Assembly: GCA_020636495.1 (NCBI GenBank)
Contig: JACJXQ010000008.1
Location: forward strand, 1,240,001 to 1,304,000
Origin: Chitinophagales bacterium
Lineage (GTDB): Bacteria > Bacteroidota > Bacteroidia > Chitinophagales > Chitinophagaceae
Direction: 5' to 3'
Length of the DNA: 64,000 nt
Position 1 is the stretch's first letter, and each line of letters starts with the position of its first letter. The notes under the pieces are model-generated. The model was not told the DNA's origin. It saw only the letters and a list, made by a program, of their open reading frames with translations, and ran no database searches. The translations under genes and the position numbers were made by a program. Shown one piece after another: positions 34,178 through 42,598 of the stretch.

Positions 34178-35851
34178 ATGAAAAAACCTATACTTTATAA
34201 ACTGGCCATGTTCATTGTGTCAGTATTCCTCTGTACTACGGGCTTTTCACAGGCTTCGACTATCAATACTTCCACCACCACCGGTTATAACGGTTCAAAC
34301 AGTTCCGGAACAAATGGTTTTATCACTTTTGTCCTGAAAAATAACTCGGGTATGGCTATGAAGATCACACAAGTGGGCAATTGGGCAACAACCAGTCATA
34401 ATAATACGGTAAGTACATTGTGGTATTCAGCAGTATCACTTAGCGGACCTGTTACTTTAGCACAACCTGATTGGCAGTCTGTAGCTTCTAATACCGTTAC
34501 CGGTGTAACGACATCCGGTGTATTCCCGGTAATACCCGTTATGAGTTTTGAGATTCCCAACAACACAACCTACAGGTTTGCAGTTCATACTACCGGAACT
34601 AATAACTATACGTCGGGTACACCTACTGTGAATACGTTCACTACTGCAGGTGTTACTATGTATACGGGCGATTACCAGATATCGGGTTCATATGTAGGAT
34701 ATGCTGTTAGCAACAACCCACGTTTCTTTACGGGCTTTGTTACTTTTGAGCCTGCTTGTGTTACAGCATTTACTGCACAACCCATGGATGTGAGCCTGTG
34801 TGCATTGGATAGTGTGACGATTTCTGCTGTAGCAGACCCTGTTAATAATTATCACTGGCAGCTTAATAAAGGCAGTGGTTGGATAGACCTGGGTAATGAT
34901 GCTACGTACGGTGGTACAACCACAAATAACCTGCGTATAAAAAATACTTCGATGGCCATGAACAACTATAAGTACCGTGCGGTGGCTACCAACACCGCGC
35001 AAGGTTGTTCGGTAAACAGTGACCCGGCTACATTGAGTATGATACCAAGCAGTACTTCTACAATTTTGGTGTCTGCAGATCCAAGTACGACAATATGCGA
35101 AAATGAAGAGGTCGTTTTTCATACGGCTTACACGAAAGGAGGCACGACGCCACAGTACAGGTGGTTGCTGAATGGCCTGGAGATACAAGGTGAAACAAAA
35201 GCATTCCTTAAGACAACGAAACTTGATCACGGTGATATTGTCCAGTGCCGCTTTATCAGCAGCGAACAATGCGTTTTTGAGAGCATGAGTTCCGGCATCA
35301 AATTTTCAATTGTTAGCAACCTACTTGCTGAAGTGGGTATTACCACCAGTTATAACGGAGGTAACTCTTATACATTTATCGCTGATCCGAAAAACGGAGG
35401 AGTTAGCCCGAAATATGTATGGTATGTCAACGGTAAACTGGTGCCTAACGAAAACGGCCAGTCGTTCACAACCGATGCGCTGAAACCATGGGATAAAGTA
35501 ACCGTTGGTATGCAGACCAGCAGAGATTGTGCTCAACCTAAAATGGCAACAAGCAGGATAGCAACTACAGATGTTTCAGAGGTTGTAAAAACAGATGAAA
35601 ATATTGTTTTATCTCCCAATCCTAATAATGGCAATTTTACCATAAAATCAAAATCACTGTTACTTGACGGCGCATCGGTTTACATTACCAATGCTATAGG
35701 ACAGATCGTGTATAAAGCAGATATCAATTCTCAAAATCATACTTCTGAAAGTCATATTGATATGGGTAATAATGCTGCGCCAGGCATGTACCTGGTGCAC
35801 GTAAAGTCAGCTGGTACAGAGCAAGTATTAAAATTTGCTATAAGCCAGTAG
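34178..35851 (+). CDS. T9SS type A secreted protein, unique head plus three-module stalk (paralog 2)
   Basis: 557 residues. Signal peptide about 1-26 (STTGFSQA). The head (about 27-190) differs from all the other paralogs. It is Thr/Ser/Asn-rich, with GYNGSNSSGTNGFITFVLKN and FEIPNNTTYRFAVHTTGTNN, and looks like a beta-sandwich I cannot name. The stalk is the shared one: GWIDLGNDATYGG, YRWLLNGLEIQG, LDHGDIVQCRF, TSYNGGNSYTFIADPKNGG, LKPWDKVTV and TSRDCAQPKMATSR. The sorting domain begins IVLSPNPNNGNFTIKS. Own terminator at 35882. The head swap against a conserved stalk is the notable feature. Confidence 0.87.
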   Translation: MKKPILYKLAMFIVSVFLCTTGFSQASTINTSTTTGYNGSNSSGTNGFITFVLKNNSGMAMKITQVGNWATTSHNNTVSTLWYSAVSLSGPVTLAQPDWQSVASNTVTGVTTSGVFPVIPVMSFEIPNNTTYRFAVHTTGTNNYTSGTPTVNTFTTAGVTMYTGDYQISGSYVGYAVSNNPRFFTGFVTFEPACVTAFTAQPMDVSLCALDSVTISAVADPVNNYHWQLNKGSGWIDLGNDATYGGTTTNNLRIKNTSMAMNNYKYRAVATNTAQGCSVNSDPATLSMIPSSTSTILVSADPSTTICENEEVVFHTAYTKGGTTPQYRWLLNGLEIQGETKAFLKTTKLDHGDIVQCRFISSEQCVFESMSSGIKFSIVSNLLAEVGITTSYNGGNSYTFIADPKNGGVSPKYVWYVNGKLVPNENGQSFTTDALKPWDKVTVGMQTSRDCAQPKMATSRIATTDVSEVVKTDENIVLSPNPNNGNFTIKSKSLLLDGASVYITNAIGQIVYKADINSQNHTSESHIDMGNNAAPGMYLVHVKSAGTEQVLKFAISQ

Positions 35852-35881
35852 TTGGCGTAGTTTATCATATTTTAATGTTAG

Positions 35882-35904
35882 AGGGCTGCTAAAAGCGGCC
35901 CTTT
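35882..35904 (+). terminator. Terminator after paralog 2
   Basis: 9-bp stem AGGGCTGCT / AGCGGCCCT (one G-T pair) with a 3-nt loop and a short TTT tail. Confidence 0.65.
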
Positions 35905-36118
35905 GACATATGTATATAATTGAAAATTAATTAATTATAATTACATTTAGTGATTTAGACAGCACTCAATGTTGAGGGGTTATCCTCCTTTTGCGATATT
36001 TCGTTAATAAAATATTAATAGAAAATTTTGTTTGTTTTAATGTGTTGTGTATCTTGTATAGTAACAGGTATGCCGGGAAGAGTGTTCCTGGCTTTTGACA
36101 TAAAAAAACGATTTAAGT

Positions 36119-37951
36119 ATGAAACAAAATTACTTCTTGTACAAAGGGAGTTCATTACTCACAGGCAATGTGATCAGGAAAGGTCTGTCTAGAGTATTGC
36201 TTACAGTTGTGTTAGGGATATGCGCTACTGTGATTGTACATGCGCAGCTGACTACGGCTGCTTCCTATCCTTTTAAAGCAAAAACAAAAACGTATACTTA
36301 CCTGACCGGTGGTACAAGTGTGAACTTACAATCTGATGACATTACAAACCCTGTTCCAATAGGGTTTACATTTACCTACTGTGGCACAGGTTATACTACG
36401 GTAAGTCCTTCGTCAAATGGCTTCCTGTATATGGGGTCTACAACCAGTGCTCCATATACCAATACACAAACAGGTACTTTGCCTCCTATGCTGATGCCCG
36501 TATGGGATGACTTGTATGGTGTAGGTGGTACATCTACTTATCTTACCACAGGCTCTCCGGGCAACCGTGTATTTACCATGGAGTGGAGAAACTGGCGTCC
36601 GCTGTCATATACAACGTATGCTGAGATATCATTCCAGGTATTGTTGTACGAAGCCAGTGGCGGTATAGAATTCCTGTACAAGAAAGAAGGTTCTAATCCA
36701 TTACCTTCTGCAACTATTGGTATTGTTGGTAAAACAAACGGTGATTACCAGACTTTGAACAACTCAGGTACTAACCCCACTCCTTCTTCTACATCTTTCG
36801 ACGTTTCTATTACATCTTATCCTGCAACAGGCCAGAGTTATTTCTGGGGTATCGATTGCCCGGTTAAGTTTCCTACGCAGCCACAAAACGTATCTAGTTG
36901 TGCCAGCGAAACAGCAATGTTCACTGCAGCACCGGATAGCGCTTCTCAGTTCCAGTGGCAGTGGTATGGCCCAACCGGCTGGACAGACCTGGGTAATGAT
37001 GCTATATACAGTGGTGTAAATACTTTGAACCTGTCTATCAAGAACACACAGATGTCATGGGATAAGTACAGGTATCGTATGGTGGCTACGAACGTAGAAA
37101 AGGCCTGTTCAATTGAAAGTGATGAAGCATTGTTGATGATGATACCAAGTGCCAATTCAAGTGTGGTGATAGCAGCGGCCCCCGGCACTGAAGTTTGTAA
37201 CACAGAAGAGGTAACCATTACATCTGCATACACGAAAGGAGGAACAAGCCCGCAATACAGGTGGTTGCTGAATGGCCTTGAAATACCGGGTGCCGTGAAT
37301 GCCAGTCTGAAAATTGATTCTCTGGATCATGGTGATATTATCCAGTGCCGTTTTATCAGTAATCAGCAATGTATTTTCGAAAGTATCAGCCCCCCCATCA
37401 AATTTGATGTTGTGAGCAACCTGTTGGCCGAAGTGGGTATTTCTACCAGCTACAATGGCGGAAATTCATACACATTTATTGCAGATCCAAAGAATGGCGG
37501 TACTGCTCCAAGGTTCTACTGGTATGTAAACAACAAACTGCAGCAAGGTGAGACCAACCAGTCGTTTACTACAGATGTATTAAAACCATGGGATAAAGTA
37601 TCTGTAGCAATGCTTACCAGCAGGGATTGTGCTGAACCCAAAATGGCCACCAGCAGGTTGGCCACTACGTCTGTCTCAGGCTTATCTGGCGAAAGTATGG
37701 GTATAACGATGTCGCCCAATCCTAATAATGGTAAATTTATTGTACAAGCTACAGGGCTGGGTAACAGCAAAGTGGCGATCAATATCATGAATGCTGTAGG
37801 TGCTGTAATATATACATCTGAAACACAAGCTGTACAGGGCAACTTGTCTCATTCAGTTGATCTGGCAGGTAAAGTTGCCGCCGGTGTTTATGTTATGAAC
37901 ATTAGTGTTGATGGTCAGCAAAAAATGATCAAATTCAACGTTGCAGATTAA
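36119..37951 (+). CDS. T9SS type A secreted protein, NIDO-like head plus three-module stalk (paralog 3)
   Basis: 610 residues. The signal peptide has a long n-region and is cleaved near residue 43 (ATVIVHAQ). The head (about 44-250) is shared with paralogs 4 and 5: LTGGTSVNLQSDD, PIGFTFTYCGTGYTTVSPSS, LLYEASGGIEFLYKKEG and TGQSYFWGIDCPVKFPTQPQ. Its pattern of a curled sheet reading NGFLYMGS recalls NIDO-type extracellular domains, an inference only. The stalk has WQWYGPTGWTDLGNDAIYSG, YRWLLNGLEIPGA, LDHGDIIQCRF, SYNGGNSYTFIADPKNGG and TSRDCAEPKMATSR. The sorting domain begins ITMSPNPNNGKF. A promoter-like TATCTTGT lies at 36050-36057. Confidence 0.88.
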   Translation: MKQNYFLYKGSSLLTGNVIRKGLSRVLLTVVLGICATVIVHAQLTTAASYPFKAKTKTYTYLTGGTSVNLQSDDITNPVPIGFTFTYCGTGYTTVSPSSNGFLYMGSTTSAPYTNTQTGTLPPMLMPVWDDLYGVGGTSTYLTTGSPGNRVFTMEWRNWRPLSYTTYAEISFQVLLYEASGGIEFLYKKEGSNPLPSATIGIVGKTNGDYQTLNNSGTNPTPSSTSFDVSITSYPATGQSYFWGIDCPVKFPTQPQNVSSCASETAMFTAAPDSASQFQWQWYGPTGWTDLGNDAIYSGVNTLNLSIKNTQMSWDKYRYRMVATNVEKACSIESDEALLMMIPSANSSVVIAAAPGTEVCNTEEVTITSAYTKGGTSPQYRWLLNGLEIPGAVNASLKIDSLDHGDIIQCRFISNQQCIFESISPPIKFDVVSNLLAEVGISTSYNGGNSYTFIADPKNGGTAPRFYWYVNNKLQQGETNQSFTTDVLKPWDKVSVAMLTSRDCAEPKMATSRLATTSVSGLSGESMGITMSPNPNNGKFIVQATGLGNSKVAINIMNAVGAVIYTSETQAVQGNLSHSVDLAGKVAAGVYVMNISVDGQQKMIKFNVAD

Positions 37952-38331
37952 TAACAAATCAATAATATTCTTAAAAAGGAACTACAATTTGTAGTTCCTT
38001 TTTTTATTTAACCCCGCTGATGGTCTTGAGTGTTTATACGAATCTGTTACCTTGTTATTAAATATGTATTAATTAGTCTATATTTTTTGTTGTGGCGCTG
38101 TTTTGCGTCTGTTTACAGGCATTTTGATAGTTTTTACAGTGCCAGTTAGTGAAAATAACGAGACATTGTTTCATCTATATTTAATTTCTGTTTAACTATC
38201 CTTTAATTACGCATTTATATTAATTATAATGTGGATCGGTAACTTGTGTGTACAAATTCATAACATGTAATGTTGTATATGCAATGACAATATTTTGTCA
38301 TGATTGTACAGGTAAACGAATGAATAATTAA
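37952..38331 (+). promoter_or_regulatory. Long leader/promoter region of paralog 4
   Basis: 380 bp with no gene. It begins with the paralog 3 terminator. From about 38060 to 38250 it is clearly homologous to the region before paralog 5 (40245-40440). The best block (38169-38248) holds CCTTTAATTA, TTATAATGTGGA and TAACTTGT (38240-38247, near TAnnTTTG), about 84 nt before the ATG. Confidence 0.55.
37973..38006 (+). terminator. Terminator after paralog 3
   Basis: 15-bp stem AAAAAGGAACTACAA / TTGTAGTTCCTTTTT (loop of a few nt) followed by a T run. Confidence 0.88.
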
Positions 38332-40161
38332 ATGAATATGAAACGGATGTTTACAAAATTAACGATCAAGCCCGATCTTAAAATGGCCAAGGTGTTCTTG
38401 TCGGCTATTTGCCTGTTTGTAATGTTAAACCAGGCAGAAGCACAGGTAGGTTTCCCTACAGCAAAACAATATCCATTTAAGGCAAAAGCAAAAACTTACA
38501 CGTATTTATCAGGGGGTACTTCTGTAAACCTACAGAGTGATGACAGGACAGTTACTAACATTCCTATAGGTTTTACTTTTACCTATTGCGGAACAGGGTA
38601 TACAAAGTTGAGTGCTTGTTCAAATGGTTGGATGTCCCTGGCGAACTCAAGTAGTACACAATATACGAACAGCCAGGGAAATGCAGGATCGCTGGCACCG
38701 CTCATCATGCCCCTGTTTGATGACCTGCAAGGGTCGGGAAGTGTCACAACTTATAAAACAGTGGGTGCTACCGGCAGCCGAGTATTTATTTTCGAGTGGA
38801 AAAATATCCGCCCGTTGTCATATACGTCAAACATATTTTCAATGCAGGCGATATTGTATGAAGCGACAGGTGCGATAGAATTTATGTATAAAAGGGAGTC
38901 AGGTGGTACAAACTTTTCGTCTGCTACAATAGGTATCATGGGTAAGACGAGTAGTGATTACCAAACCTTAAATAACGCAGGCACTAATCCTACGTCAAGT
39001 TCAACCTCTTTTTACACAAGTGTGTATACGCAGGCTGCAACAGGACAGAGTTATTTCTGGGGAGTAGATTGCCCGGTTAAGTTTCCTACACAGCCTCAGA
39101 ATGTTCCGAGTTGTGCAGGAGCAACAGCTATTTTCACAGCTGCTCCTGACAGTGCATCAGCATATCAATGGCAATGGTATGGCCCTACCGGATGGAAAGA
39201 CCTTGGTAATGACGCTATATACAGTGGTGTAAACTCACTTAACTTGTCAGTAAAGAACACGCAGCTTTCATGGGATAAGTACAGGTATCGTATGGTGGCA
39301 ACCAATGTTGAGAAAAATTGTTCAATTGAAAGTGATGAGGCGCTGCTGGAAATGATACCTAGTAGCAACTCAAGTATAGTGATCGCATCATCACCCGGCA
39401 CTGAGGTCTGTCTTAATGAAGAAGTCGTATTCACATCTGCATTTACAAAAGGTGGTTCCAGCCCGCAATACAGGTGGTTGCTGAATGGGCTTGAAATACC
39501 CGGTGCTACTAATGCATCACTACAAATTGATTCGCTGGATCATGGTGACATTGTACAATGCCGTTTTATTAGCAGCCAGCAATGTGTGTTCGAAAGCATT
39601 AGTAATGGTATAAAGATAGATGTAGTGAGTAACCTGCTGGCTGAGGTAGGTATTGCTACCAGCTACAACGGTGGAAACTCATATACTTTCATTGCAGAGC
39701 CTACAAATGGTGGCGATAACCCTGAGTTCCATTGGTATGTAAATAATAAATTATTACCTAATGAAACAGGTCAATCATTTACAACAGACATATTAAAGCC
39801 CTGGGATAAAGTGACAGTTGCTATGCTGAGCAGCAGGGATTGTGCTATGCCCAGACTTGCAACCAGCAGGCAGGCTACAACTTCAGTTGCATCAATTGAT
39901 GACAATGCCGGCATCACACTAGCTCCTAATCCTAATACCGGCAAGTTTACAGTACATGCTAATGGTATTGGCAACAATGCTGCAAACATCACAGTAATGA
40001 ATACTGTAGGTAAGATAGTTTACAGATCAGGAGCACAGCCTGTACAAGGCAACCTGGTATATGATATAGACATGGCAGGCAAGGCAGCCGCCGGTGTTTA
40101 TATTCTGAATATTGAGGTTGGCGGACAACAAAAAATGATCAAATTCAATATAGTGGATTAA
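38332..40161 (+). CDS. T9SS type A secreted protein, NIDO-like head plus three-module stalk (paralog 4)
   Basis: 609 residues, closest to paralog 5. The signal peptide is cleaved near residue 38 (LNQAEAQ) after a long basic n-region. The head (about 39-250) has LSGGTSVNLQSDD, IPIGFTFTYCGTGYTKLS, LYEATGAIEFMYKRESGG and TGQSYFWGVDCPVKFPTQPQ. The stalk has WQWYGPTGWKDLGNDAIYSG, YRWLLNGLEIPGATNASLQI, LDHGDIVQCRF, SYNGGNSYTFIAEPTNGG, LKPWDKVTVAM and SRDCAMPRLATSRQATT. The sorting domain begins ITLAPNPNTGKFTV and ends GQQKMIKFNIVD. Own terminator at 40183. The leader region is duplicated in front of paralog 5, which supports a tandem-duplication origin. Confidence 0.88.
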   Translation: MNMKRMFTKLTIKPDLKMAKVFLSAICLFVMLNQAEAQVGFPTAKQYPFKAKAKTYTYLSGGTSVNLQSDDRTVTNIPIGFTFTYCGTGYTKLSACSNGWMSLANSSSTQYTNSQGNAGSLAPLIMPLFDDLQGSGSVTTYKTVGATGSRVFIFEWKNIRPLSYTSNIFSMQAILYEATGAIEFMYKRESGGTNFSSATIGIMGKTSSDYQTLNNAGTNPTSSSTSFYTSVYTQAATGQSYFWGVDCPVKFPTQPQNVPSCAGATAIFTAAPDSASAYQWQWYGPTGWKDLGNDAIYSGVNSLNLSVKNTQLSWDKYRYRMVATNVEKNCSIESDEALLEMIPSSNSSIVIASSPGTEVCLNEEVVFTSAFTKGGSSPQYRWLLNGLEIPGATNASLQIDSLDHGDIVQCRFISSQQCVFESISNGIKIDVVSNLLAEVGIATSYNGGNSYTFIAEPTNGGDNPEFHWYVNNKLLPNETGQSFTTDILKPWDKVTVAMLSSRDCAMPRLATSRQATTSVASIDDNAGITLAPNPNTGKFTVHANGIGNNAANITVMNTVGKIVYRSGAQPVQGNLVYDIDMAGKAAAGVYILNIEVGGQQKMIKFNIVD

Positions 40162-40528
40162 TACTCCTAAAATATTTTTCTGAACGGGAACTACATACTG
40201 TAGTTCCCGTTTTTTATTTTTTGATCATTGAATACTTATCGCTAATCATTAAACATGTATTAATTGTTCAATGTTTTTTGTCAGGACTGTATTACATGGG
40301 TTTTTTGTGAAGTTTTCAGAGGTGTTTCTGTTCAATTTTCCACGTTTATCGGATCATTTGTTTCAATACATTTAATTTCCACTTAATAATCCTTTAATTA
40401 TATATTCGTATAATTTATAATGTGGAGTCTTAACTTGTGATGTGTAAAGTCTCATTGCAAGTAACTCAGCACGATAACACAGGATGTTGTTAAGGCTGCG
40501 TGTGCATAAACGATTGAATTAAACTGAT
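40162..40528 (+). promoter_or_regulatory. Long leader/promoter region of paralog 5
   Basis: 367 bp with no gene. After the paralog 4 terminator it matches the region before paralog 4, most clearly at 40361-40439: CCTTTAATTA, TTATAATGTGGA and TAACTTGT (40431-40438), about 90 nt before the ATG. The last 90 nt are much less similar. Confidence 0.55.
40183..40215 (+). terminator. Terminator after paralog 4
   Basis: 13-bp stem AACGGGAACTACA / TGTAGTTCCCGTT with a 3-nt loop and a T run. The core GGAACTACA stem is shared with the paralog 3 terminator. Confidence 0.88.
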
Positions 40529-42358
40529 ATGAAACAAGTAATTACTAAACTTACAACTAACCCCAACGCAAAAATGGTTAAGGCGATGCTATCCGTTATT
40601 TGCCTGTTCGTATTTTGCGCACAGGCAAATGCTCAGGTAGGTTTTCCTACGGCCAAACAATACCCATTTACGGCGAAACAAAAAACATGGACTTATTTGT
40701 CAGGGGGTACTTCTGTGAACATACAGAGTGATGACAAGACAATGTATAATATACCTATAGGATTTACTTTCAAGTATTGCGGAGCAAACTATACAACTGT
40801 AAGTGCATGCTCAAACGGCTGGCTGAAGTTAGGAAATACTTCAAGCACGTATTACTCAAACAGCCAGTATTACGCTAATTACCTGAAACCTGTACTGATG
40901 CCATTATTTGACGACCTACAGGGGTCAGGCAGTGTTACAACCTATAAAACACAGGGTGCGGCCGGCAGCCGAACATTTACTTTTGAGTGGAAGCATATCC
41001 ACCCGCTGTCATATTCATATTCGTCCAACTATTTCTCAATTCAGGTGATATTATATGAAGCAACGGGTGGCATCGAGTTTATGTATAAGAGAGAGTCGGG
41101 TGGCACAAGTATCTCATCAGGTACTATCGGTATCATGGGCAGGTCGAGCAGCAGTGACTTTCAGACGTTACCCAACGGAGGCTCAAATCCCACGCCCAAT
41201 AAGAGTTCTTTTAAAACCAGTGTTTATACTCTGCCGGCAACCGGTCAAAGTTATTTCTGGGGTATAGATTGCCCGGTGAAATTTCCTAAACAACCACAGA
41301 ATGTTCCTACATGCGCAGGTGCAACAGCCATGTTTACAGCTACGCCTGACAGTGCAACTCAATATCAATGGCAATGGTACGGTACTAATGGCTGGACAGA
41401 CCTGGGTAACGATGCGATATACAGCGGTGTAAATACATTGAACCTGTCTGTGAAAAATACCCAACTGTCATGGGATAAATACAGGTATCGCGTTGTGGCT
41501 ACCAATGTAGAGAAAAACTGTTCTAAGGCAAGTGATGAAGGTTTACTCGAAATGATACCAAGTGCTAATTCCAGTATTATTATTGCTTCTGCCCCAGGTA
41601 CAGATATATGCAATAATGAGGAGGTGACCTTTACATCAGCATTTACTAAAGGTGGATCAAGTCCGCAATACAGGTGGTTGCTGAATGGCCTTGAGATACC
41701 TGGTGCTACTAATGCGTCTTTGCAGATTGACTCTCTTGATCATGGTGATATTGTGCAGTGTCGTTTTATTAGTAGTCAGCAATGTGTATATGAGAGTATA
41801 AGTAATGGCATTAAGATAAATGTAGTTAGTAATCTGACAGCAGAAGTAGGTATTGCCACCAGCTACAATGGTGGCAATTCATATACCTTTATTGCACAGC
41901 CTAAAAATGGTGGAGACGATCCGGAATTCCATTGGTATGTAAATAATAAATTGCTGCCTGGTGAAACAGGACAATCATTCACAACGGACATACTAAAGCC
42001 ATGGGATAAAGTGACCGTTGCAATGCTCAGTAGCAGGGATTGCGCCATGCCGAGACTGGCAACCAGCAGGCAGGCAACTACCTCTGTTACATCTGTTGGT
42101 AATAATATAGGCGTTACATTAGCGCCCAATCCTAATAAAGGTACGTTTACGGTCAAGGCAAACGGTGTTGGTAATAGCAAAGCTATTGTGTCTATAATGA
42201 ATACCGTAGGTCAGGTAGTGTACAAAGCTGAAGTACAAGCTGCTCAAGGTACAATAACACACCAAATAGATATATCCGGAAAAGCAGCCGGAGTATACAT
42301 CATGAATATAGATGTAGCCGGTAACCAGGTATTTAAAAAATTCACTTTTGCCGAGTAG
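40529..42358 (+). CDS. T9SS type A secreted protein, NIDO-like head plus three-module stalk (paralog 5)
   Basis: 609 residues, nearly collinear with paralog 4. The signal peptide is cleaved near residue 36 (CAQANAQ). The head (about 37-250) has LSGGTSVNIQSDD, IPIGFTFKYCGANYTTVS, LYEATGGIEFMYKRESGG and TGQSYFWGIDCPVKFPKQPQ. The stalk has WQWYGTNGWTDLGNDAIYSG, YRWLLNGLEIPGATNASLQI, LDHGDIVQCRF, SYNGGNSYTFIAQPKNGG and SRDCAMPRLATSRQATT. The sorting domain begins VTLAPNPNKGTFTVKA. It ends in FKKFTFAE instead of the QKMIKF ending of paralogs 3 and 4. A strong terminator follows. Confidence 0.88.
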   Translation: MKQVITKLTTNPNAKMVKAMLSVICLFVFCAQANAQVGFPTAKQYPFTAKQKTWTYLSGGTSVNIQSDDKTMYNIPIGFTFKYCGANYTTVSACSNGWLKLGNTSSTYYSNSQYYANYLKPVLMPLFDDLQGSGSVTTYKTQGAAGSRTFTFEWKHIHPLSYSYSSNYFSIQVILYEATGGIEFMYKRESGGTSISSGTIGIMGRSSSSDFQTLPNGGSNPTPNKSSFKTSVYTLPATGQSYFWGIDCPVKFPKQPQNVPTCAGATAMFTATPDSATQYQWQWYGTNGWTDLGNDAIYSGVNTLNLSVKNTQLSWDKYRYRVVATNVEKNCSKASDEGLLEMIPSANSSIIIASAPGTDICNNEEVTFTSAFTKGGSSPQYRWLLNGLEIPGATNASLQIDSLDHGDIVQCRFISSQQCVYESISNGIKINVVSNLTAEVGIATSYNGGNSYTFIAQPKNGGDDPEFHWYVNNKLLPGETGQSFTTDILKPWDKVTVAMLSSRDCAMPRLATSRQATTSVTSVGNNIGVTLAPNPNKGTFTVKANGVGNSKAIVSIMNTVGQVVYKAEVQAAQGTITHQIDISGKAAGVYIMNIDVAGNQVFKKFTFAE

Positions 42359-42374
42359 TTAAAACTCAAGGTTC

Positions 42375-42416
42375 AAAATAAAGAAGCCGGGGATTTCTCC
42401 CCGGCTTCTTTATTTT
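42375..42416 (+). terminator. Strong terminator after paralog 5
   Basis: Perfect 19-bp stem (42375-42393 with 42398-42416), GC core AGCCGGGGA, 4-nt loop TTTC and AT-rich ends. Confidence 0.9.
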
Positions 42417-42598
42417 GATTAAGTGTTTATATGAGTGTTCGGCGTATGGCCCCTTGCTATTTGCAAACAACAAACAAAACGGTATTAACCTGTGGTTACA
42501 GTTAGTGTATGACGCTAACAAAAAAATATAAAAAAAACTAACATCTTGATTGTCGCATTCGTCATATTGGGTACAAGCTCACCTTAAAAATCGACGAT

